Shown piece by piece: positions 63,601 through 64,000 of a DNA stretch of 64,000 nt. The position numbers and the translations under genes were made by a program. Every line of letters begins with the position of its first letter. Position 1 is the first letter of the stretch. Below the pieces are notes generated by a model. That model was given only the letters and a program-made list of their open reading frames with translations. It searched no databases and was not told where the DNA came from. This stretch comes from Acanthaster planci (lineage: Eukaryota > Echinodermata > Asteroidea > Valvatida > Acanthasteridae), in NCBI RefSeq assembly GCF_001949145.1, contig NW_019091361.1, forward strand, positions 1,838,866 through 1,902,865, given 5' to 3'.

Positions 63601-64000
63601 CTGCCGCACCAAGAAATACTTCCAAGCCCTGGCTGCCGGCATTCCCTGCATCTCCCACCTCTGGCTACGAGACTGCTGTAAATCGGTACGGGAAGGCAGT
63701 GGAATTTAATAGGTTTGGGCAGTAGTGTGGCAGGTGCGGGGGAGTGAATTACACATTGCAGTGGGATAGAGGTTATAAGAGCAAAAGAGGGATGCTGAGA
63801 AAGCATTGCCGAGATGTTAACGAAGAAAAGTTAGAATTGCAAAAATCTTAATTTGCAGGAGGCAACCATGCTTATAAAGCAAAGGGAAATGGTGAAAATA
63901 GATTGACTGGAACAAAAATTATATTGAGGACAGTTAGATACAGCCCTGGGTTTGGACAAGGAATGAGATGAAAATGTTCCTGGATAGCAAAGATGTAGAG
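39461..64000 (+). CDS. TP53-binding protein 1 (53BP1), coding span, 3' end beyond window
   Basis: 53BP1 is a nuclear DNA-damage mediator that reads histone H4K20me2 and H2AK15ub next to double-strand breaks and favours end joining. Thirty-one coding exons join in phase to about 2,415 codons (human protein: 1,972), listed individually below. Ordered matches to human: MDSLPFSQ start with SQ cluster; SIPKLVPSTPT (human STPFIVPSSPT); FHLSLPREAG (human FHFTLPKEGD); oligomerisation domain; serine-rich region; tandem Tudor; ISLDN UDR; KRKLVPSEE NLS; PLPRQATLFRNHAFLVT (human PLPLNKTLFLGYAFLLT); BRCT-1 with CRTKKYFQALAAGIPCISH. The C-terminal part of the BRCT pair is cut off by the window edge. Exon 11's 3' edge is unresolved, and the assembly gap lies in intron 6. 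Confidence 0.97.
40056..40155 (+). CDS. TP53BP1 coding exon 2
   Basis: Residues 69-101. Phase 0 in, phase 1 out (GCAG|GTATGT). It encodes a polar segment beginning TAAGNLIDSNPTSS with no domain. Other phases contain stops, which supports the reading. Confidence 0.8.
40186..40373. mobile_element. TTAA-flanked MITE, piggyBac-like (188 bp)
   Basis: Starts TTAACCCCTTAACGTCGGGA and ends CCGATGGGAAGGGTTAA, so TTAA occurs at both edges with CCCTT-type inverted ends. The start matches the element at 52795 (TTAACCCCTTGACGACGGGA). TTAA duplication with CCC ends is characteristic of piggyBac-type transposition. It has no coding capacity and lies in intron 2 of TP53BP1. Confidence 0.7.
40642..40918 (+). 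CDS. TP53BP1 coding exon 3 (Gly-rich to acidic)
   Basis: Residues 102-194, phase 1 in, 2 out (CGCAG|GTGAAA). Low-complexity glycine/asparagine/aspartate-rich sequence passes into a run of glutamates and then SQDQDTSSS. This is a disordered N-terminal segment with no human counterpart that I can align. Overlapping open frames on both strands are by-products of the biased composition. Confidence 0.85.
41529..41635 (+). CDS. TP53BP1 coding exon 4
   Basis: Residues 194-229, phase 2 in, 1 out (ACCAG|GTGAGT). Encodes SVPKLVPPPALRTPP followed by VRVKEIVEGASESP. The SVPKLVP motif recurs in exon 10 as SIPKLVP. Confidence 0.88.
42007..42131. repeat. 64-bp tandem duplication in intron 4
   Basis: A 64-bp unit beginning ATGCACCTGTTGCAGG (42007) is repeated in tandem, almost perfectly, from 42071. 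It ends about 45 bp before the acceptor of coding exon 5. Near-identity of the copies implies a recent duplication. Confidence 0.93.
42177..42410 (+). CDS. TP53BP1 coding exon 5
   Basis: Residues 230-307, phase 1 in and out (TTTTCAG acceptor; TTCAG|GTATGC donor). Acidic and glycine-rich disordered segment starting DAPAGPEQSDNDQG and containing DITDEGQGAASDSSPPEE. No domain. Confidence 0.85.
43253..43391 (+). CDS. TP53BP1 coding exon 6 (poly-Ser)
   Basis: Residues 308-354, phase 1 in, phase 2 out (CCTC|GTAAGT). Extremely serine-rich (ETSHSSSSSHINSSSSYRTS and onwards). Intron 6 contains the 331-N gap. The phase-2 end matches the phase-2 start of exon 7, so no missing exon is required, although a phase-symmetric one could be hidden. 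Confidence 0.85.
43744..44074. other. Assembly gap (331 N)
   Basis: A run of 331 unknown bases inside TP53BP1 intron 6. Frames that read through the Ns are meaningless. Its true length is unknown. Confidence 0.99.
44147..44313 (+). CDS. TP53BP1 coding exon 7
   Basis: Residues 354-409, phase 2 in, 1 out (AAAG|GTAGGT). Starts SRFTQIKERPSKPGVPIPQ and ends HPQSSQQDLFSDVEERK. Contains TQ and SQ sites typical of ATM-kinase substrates. No folded domain. Confidence 0.88.
45060..45182 (+). CDS. TP53BP1 coding exon 8
   Basis: Residues 410-450, phase 1 in and out. Reads ADRVRVLASETSASEDTS, then EVPPTPEAYKYGIQDTPPER. The pattern RVLASETS with a later proline/aromatic segment and TPP is repeated in exon 9. 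Too short for the ordinary open-frame threshold, but supported by both splice sites and phase. Confidence 0.82.
45773..45937 (+). CDS. TP53BP1 coding exon 9
   Basis: Residues 451-505, phase 1 in and out (ATTG|GTAGGC). Contains DRVLASETSLSDDAS, IIQPSPQAWG and ANTPPDKI, paralogous to exon 8 in order and spacing. This suggests exon duplication within the disordered N-terminal half. Confidence 0.88.
46095..46304 (+). CDS. TP53BP1 coding exon 10 (conserved VPSTPT block)
   Basis: Residues 506-575, phase 1 in and out (GACG|GTGAGA). SIVPPTLGAYGSIPKLVPST aligns with human 53BP1 around DLVAPSPDAFRSTPFIVPSS, one of the few conserved N-terminal blocks. It also contains SFPRDGSDHTPSTPSE. Confidence 0.9.
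46436..46500 (-). repeat. Dispersed intronic repeat, copy in intron 10
   Basis: Read on the minus strand: AGCTATTCAAATGAACTG, then CTCTGTCATTGTTTACCCTG, then GACTGGTCTTGTG. Related copies occur near 51210 (+), 58484 (-), 60383 (+) and 62735 (+). The family is unidentified. Confidence 0.7.
46973..47148 (+). CDS. TP53BP1 coding exon 11 (3' edge uncertain)
   Basis: Residues 576-634, phase 1 in. GIAVAVEPHVRRSLTSFQ, then LSIPGSYEPLASHDGSTVIQ. The best-looking donor, TTT|GTAAGA at 47152, would leave one base and produce a stop with exon 12. Phase-0 donors after 47148 (CCG|GTTTGT), 47136 or 47103 keep the frame if exon 12 starts at 47431. I give the longest; any of them, or an undetected small exon, is possible. 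Confidence 0.6.
47431..47535 (+). CDS. TP53BP1 coding exon 12
   Basis: Residues 635-669. EEPMELSIPDAENVGTTTHP, then KRPKSTGDYDDEYG. The acceptor could be the AG at 47427-47428 (exon 47429) or the AG at 47429-47430 (exon 47431). Only the latter keeps phase with exon 11. Donor GGG|GTCGGT is weak, but joins in phase 0 with exon 13 as DEYG-IPEWQQ. Confidence 0.7.
47870..48040 (+). CDS. TP53BP1 coding exon 13
   Basis: Residues 670-726, phase 0 in and out (TTCCAG|GTATAG). IPEWQQALNKEDQAVLSRSS, a serine-rich stretch with SSQKTTSSSSSEQSSEF, then ISAQWRGQQMESFQ. Supported by acceptor CCACACAG and an open phase-0 frame. Confidence 0.82.
48313..48372. repeat. Dispersed repeat fragment, copy 2
   Basis: Related to 20314-20371: both carry CCCTAACAGTC, TCCTCC and ATTTCAATATG in the same order. 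It lies in TP53BP1 intron 13. Confidence 0.6.
49020..49226 (+). CDS. TP53BP1 coding exon 14
   Basis: Residues 727-795, phase 0 in and out (AGCCAG|GTATAG). Starts AWQPSSQQTTSTTSEGVSRS, then KSDASWGKPERDKVAEKPRS. Disordered. A longer open frame in another register at this place is a shadow. Confidence 0.82.
49917..50274 (+). CDS. TP53BP1 coding exon 15 (LC8-type motif)
   Basis: Residues 796-914, phase 0 in, phase 1 out. Begins LPREIPAIPTPVSKSDQGKP, is rich in proline and charged residues, and ends with WMLHYTATQTETEPEAVEEE. TATQTE (50214-50231) fits the dynein light chain LC8 binding consensus; human 53BP1 uses two such motifs. Two phase-compatible donors lie 9 bases apart (after 50274 and after 50283), giving an optional extra Gly-Asn-Ile. 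Confidence 0.88.
50895..51116 (+). CDS. TP53BP1 coding exon 16
   Basis: Residues 915-988, phase 1 in and out (AGAG|GTAAAT). AQHPSMHPPTRPPALPSSVP, then TADAHTLMSYTDVTSSST and DGKKTGDGDKELPQERR. Disordered, no domain. Confidence 0.87.
51210..51250 (+). repeat. Dispersed intronic repeat, copy in intron 16
   Basis: AAGCTATTCAAATGAACTGC matches the family core seen at 46436-46500 on the other strand. Its continuation runs into the 12-bp minisatellite that follows. Confidence 0.6.
51282..51430. repeat. 12-bp minisatellite (CTGGTCTTGTGT-type)
   Basis: About twelve imperfect copies of a 12-bp unit such as GGTCTTGTGCCT. The unit resembles the tail of the dispersed repeat family (GACTGGTCTTGTG), so the array probably expanded from one of its copies. 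It is intronic. The four-residue repetitive peptide it would encode is not a gene. Confidence 0.9.
51586..51753 (+). CDS. TP53BP1 coding exon 17
   Basis: Residues 989-1044, phase 1 in and out (TCCA|GTAAGT). GTDAAPVKRGGTRTSQAKGK, QSLTEAQATDNPKHSVSLAT, then ADPAESS. Joins directly to the conserved FHLSLP block of exon 18. Confidence 0.85.
52487..52683 (+). CDS. TP53BP1 coding exon 18 (FHLSLPREAG block)
   Basis: Residues 1045-1110, phase 1 in, 0 out (GCTCAG|GTATGG). SIDFHLSLPREAGFRPAGNV, then LPSLAHRQ and RHSTPIMEE align with human FHFTLPKEGDIIPP, PPLIGHLK and RHSTPIG. Human Thr670, a TopBP1-binding phosphosite just before FHFTLP, has no exact Thr-Pro equivalent here, though serines precede the block. 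Confidence 0.92.
52795..53215. mobile_element. TTAA-flanked MITE, piggyBac-like (421 bp)
   Basis: Bounded by TTAA on both sides with inverted ends: TTAACCCCTTGACGACGGGA on the left, and TTAACCCCTTCGCGCCGGGA on the right read in reverse. Same left end as the 188-bp element at 40186. It has no coding capacity. It sits in intron 18, between exon 18 and a decayed duplicate of that exon's end. Confidence 0.8.
53238..53282 (+). other. Candidate alternative 45-nt exon (duplicated exon-18 end)
   Basis: Downstream of a strong acceptor (TTTGCCCTTTTCAG) lie 45 bases, phase 0 in and out, that remain open (PCKINHSTAISTIIQ) and end in CAG|GTGCAG. The 3' part resembles the end of exon 18 (ACTGCCATATCAACC against ACTGCCACATCAACC), and similarity continues into the intron. 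It may be a decayed duplication or a usable cassette exon; only transcripts can tell. Confidence 0.4.
53855..53960 (+). CDS. TP53BP1 coding exon 19 (second LC8-type motif)
   Basis: Residues 1111-1145, phase 0 in, 1 out (GAAC|GTAAGT). KDEAPKLVLSSTLTLG, then EKEPDTQTSTETPVFQLE. PDTQTS (53915-53932) is a plausible LC8 motif. Short, but both splice sites are strong. Confidence 0.85.
54265..54424 (+). CDS. TP53BP1 coding exon 20
   Basis: Residues 1146-1199, phase 1 in, 2 out (GAAAG|GTATGG). RPSDAAQLIKAAHESPAKKS followed by a basic stretch, TKMAAGQAKVKGQKSWSGRA. No human counterpart recognised. Confidence 0.87.
54553..54700 (+). mobile_element. tRNA-derived SINE
   Basis: A tRNA-like head with a box A-like TAGTGGTCAAG (54560-54570) and box B GGTTCAAATCC (54599-54609), followed by TTGGGGCTTTAGGCAAGCC, the kind of body seen in tRNA-type SINEs. 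It lies in intron 20 in the same orientation as the gene. The boundaries are approximate. Confidence 0.65.
54852..55857 (+). CDS. TP53BP1 coding exon 21 (large charged exon)
   Basis: Residues 1199-1534, phase 2 in, 0 out (CCG|GTAAAA). Starts SDDPFALSQDRPHTSS. Highly charged and disordered, with Lys/Glu-rich repeats, several SQ/TQ sites, and near the end LARGKRAGIGRPRLASQQ, a GAR- or AT-hook-like basic motif. In human 53BP1 the GAR motif lies after, not before, the oligomerisation domain. Confidence 0.93.
56464..56595 (+). CDS. TP53BP1 coding exon 22 (oligomerisation domain)
   Basis: Residues 1535-1578, phase 0 in and out (CGG|GTAGGT). HRHVVRQTVVFRVVVEKIIV and DGKVVKTWETR align with human HRHMRTIREVRTLVTRVITD and DGTEVERKV. 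This segment makes 53BP1 self-associate, which is needed for focus formation. Confidence 0.93.
56744..57998 (+). CDS. TP53BP1 coding exon 23 (Ser-rich central exon)
   Basis: Residues 1579-1996, phase 0 in, 1 out. The start EQVEPVVETIEDED continues the oligomerisation region (human ETEEPIVECQE). SSMYSKTSGSSPS and related serine repeats match human ISSFSSKASSLHRTSSG in position and character. The remainder is basic and serine-rich, with many SP and RR motifs. It is the largest exon in the gene. Confidence 0.95.
58143..58407 (+). CDS. TP53BP1 coding exon 24 (start of tandem Tudor)
   Basis: Residues 1997-2085, phase 1 in, 2 out (CTGAG|GTGAGA). A disordered lead is followed by SSLLPGTKVYTKWLDGFWYP. 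It aligns with human FVGLRVVAKWSSNGYFYSGK. Trp at 58352-58354 matches human cage Trp1495, and the Tyr of FWY matches Tyr1502. Confidence 0.95.
58484..58560 (-). repeat. Dispersed intronic repeat, copy in intron 24
   Basis: On the minus strand it carries ATTCAAATCACCTACAATGA, then TTTATCACTGTTTAACC, related to the copies in introns 10, 16, 27 and 29. Confidence 0.6.
59031..59155 (+). CDS. TP53BP1 coding exon 25 (Tudor core)
   Basis: Residues 2085-2126, phase 2 in, 1 out (GCAG|GTACTT). The acceptor at TCTAATTAG is chosen because CACAG upstream would give a stop. YMIEFDDGDRRAVNERDIII aligns with human YKLLFDDGYECDVLGKDILL; the second Tudor begins with SVMAKDVDGYHYAG. The residue equal to human cage Tyr1523 is Asp here (59056-59058). 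Confidence 0.93.
59506..59590 (+). CDS. TP53BP1 coding exon 26 (second Tudor)
   Basis: Residues 2127-2155, phase 1 in, 2 out (CCAG|GTAAAG). GLVVGYYQDVDRNTSGYVIE aligns with human GVVKGHRKESGELYYSIE. Short, but both splice sites and the phases fit. Confidence 0.92.
59976..60079 (+). CDS. TP53BP1 coding exon 27 (Tudor end to UDR start)
   Basis: Residues 2155-2189, phase 2 in, 1 out (CTCG|GTACAA). RYERHHVILTKDQAASL aligns with human WYKRMAVILSLEQGNRL. It ends in SNVISL, the beginning of the ISLDN nucleosome-binding motif completed by exon 28. Confidence 0.93.
60383..60470 (+). repeat. Dispersed intronic repeat, copy in intron 27
   Basis: CAAGCTGCTAAAATGAAATG, then CTTTGTCATTGTTCACCCC and TAGTCTCGTCAAAGACATTG follow the family consensus of the other intronic copies. 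Confidence 0.65.
60573..60900 (-). mobile_element. 328-bp hairpin element with tRNA-like core
   Basis: Both ends read TAACGGGWTTTGCCCTTACC inward, and inverted arms of about 100 bp continue with GCTTGCGAAAAAATTCACAA on both sides. On the minus strand the centre carries a tRNA-like unit (about 60662-60741): box A-like TGGTCGCGTGGTTAAGAC, box B GGTTCGAGTCC, and a CTCGG/CCGAG acceptor-like stem. The anticodon arm is irregular (8-base loop), so I do not call a functional tRNA. Translated frames here give the well-known spurious GWDSNPRPP-type peptide. Confidence 0.8.
60998..61088. mobile_element. hAT-like MITE (91 bp)
   Basis: Starts CAGTGCCATAG and ends CTACGCCACTG, i.e. CAGTGGCGTAG read in reverse, with G-runs inside. 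It is flanked by TTTTGAAG and GCTTGAAG, an imperfect 8-bp duplication. CAGTG ends with an 8-bp duplication are typical of hAT elements. Confidence 0.7.
61185..61403 (+). CDS. TP53BP1 coding exon 28 (UDR and NLS)
   Basis: Residues 2190-2262, phase 1 in and out (CAAG|GTTTGT). Spliced to exon 27 it reads ISLDNVVYSKRTRLRS, against human ISLDNLVEGKRKRRS, the ubiquitin-dependent recruitment motif that binds H2AK15ub nucleosomes. GVKRKLVPSEEQ and SPRKRGRA then match the human NLS GKRKLITSEEE and SPAKRGRK. Confidence 0.95.
61464..61881. mobile_element. Harbinger-like MITE (418 bp)
   Basis: Long inverted ends: GGGACGGCGACCATTTAGAC on the left and GGGCCGGCGACCATTTAGAC on the right read in reverse, then CCGGTTTGAAAAGGGCCCCC on both. 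It is flanked on each side by TTA (61461-61463 and 61882-61884). A 3-bp TTA/TAA duplication fits PIF/Harbinger. The interior is rich in CCGGTA motifs. It has no coding capacity. Confidence 0.85.
62355..62594 (+). CDS. TP53BP1 coding exon 29 (lead into BRCT)
   Basis: Residues 2263-2342, phase 1 in and out (GATA|GTAAGA). A basic segment ISPRRSPRKRQQPKQSP is followed by GPLPRQATLFRNHAFLVTHG, matching human GPLPLNKTLFLGYAFLLT, then SSSDESSGEEHD. This starts the first BRCT repeat. Confidence 0.94.
62735..62805 (+). repeat. Dispersed intronic repeat, copy in intron 29
   Basis: AGCTGTTCAAATAAGCTGCA, then CCTTTGTCATTGTTCACCC, closely matching the reverse complement of the intron 10 copy. Downstream TGGTCTTGTG words match the unit of the 12-bp minisatellite. 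Confidence 0.7.
63013..63107 (+). CDS. TP53BP1 coding exon 30 (BRCT-1)
   Basis: Residues 2343-2374, phase 1 in, 0 out (TCACAG|GTCAGT). MVPFDRAYAVQQIQSGGGLV and LSDFNKSQ align with human IPPFNKQYTESQLRAGAGYI and LEDFNEAQ. Confidence 0.94.
63563..63685 (+). CDS. TP53BP1 coding exon 31 (BRCT-1 core), last in window
   Basis: Residues 2375-2415, phase 0 in and out (TCG|GTACGG). KVLLIANTYCRTKKYF and ALAAGIPCISHLWLRDCC align with human QCLLIADQHCRTRKYF and CLASGIPCVSHVWVHDSC, including the conserved BRCT Trp. The second BRCT repeat and the stop codon must lie beyond 64000; 63686-64000 is intron. Confidence 0.95.

Overview
This window is animal genomic DNA: GT-AG introns, gene-poor spacing, an assembly gap (331 N, 43744-44074) and many small transposon-like hairpins. 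Two protein-coding genes can be supported, both on the + strand. The protein sequences are clearly bilaterian, but diverged from vertebrates. The best guess is a marine invertebrate deuterostome, perhaps an echinoderm such as a sea star. Hemichordate or amphioxus is not excluded, and the species cannot be fixed from sequence alone.

Layout. From 1 to about 23.7 kb I find no supported gene, only non-coding DNA with short simple repeats and a few hairpins. From 23717 to 31169 lies a three-coding-exon gene of the repulsive guidance molecule / hemojuvelin (RGM) family. It has a signal-peptide exon, a cysteine-rich and GDPH-cleavage exon, and a last exon ending in a GPI-anchor-type tail. Its second intron is 5.2 kb. 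From about 31.2 to 39.4 kb is an intergenic stretch rich in inverted-repeat elements: a 176-bp hairpin MITE and two foldback elements of about 1.1 kb each. From 39461 to beyond the right edge is the 53BP1 orthologue (TP53BP1). I reconstructed 31 coding exons (about 2,415 codons) whose splice phases join without a break, apart from one unresolved exon edge near 47.1 kb. It has the N-terminal SQ cluster, two LC8-type TQT motifs, the oligomerisation domain, the tandem Tudor domain, the ubiquitin-dependent recruitment motif (UDR), a basic nuclear localisation signal and the first part of the BRCT region. The last coding exon or exons lie outside the window.

The introns of TP53BP1 hold a varied set of small non-autonomous elements. 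These include TTAA-flanked (piggyBac-like), TTA-flanked (Harbinger-like) and 8-bp-duplication (hAT-like) MITEs, a hairpin element with a tRNA-like core, a tRNA-type SINE, a 12-bp minisatellite and a dispersed repeat family seen in at least five introns.

The two genes are not known to act together. RGM proteins are membrane-anchored co-receptors for BMP and neogenin at the cell surface. 53BP1 is a nuclear chromatin reader that directs double-strand-break repair. I saw no evidence of a new multi-gene system. The most interesting points are lineage differences in 53BP1 (a replaced methyl-lysine cage residue, dispersed LC8 motifs, a candidate 45-nt extra exon) and the foldback elements.
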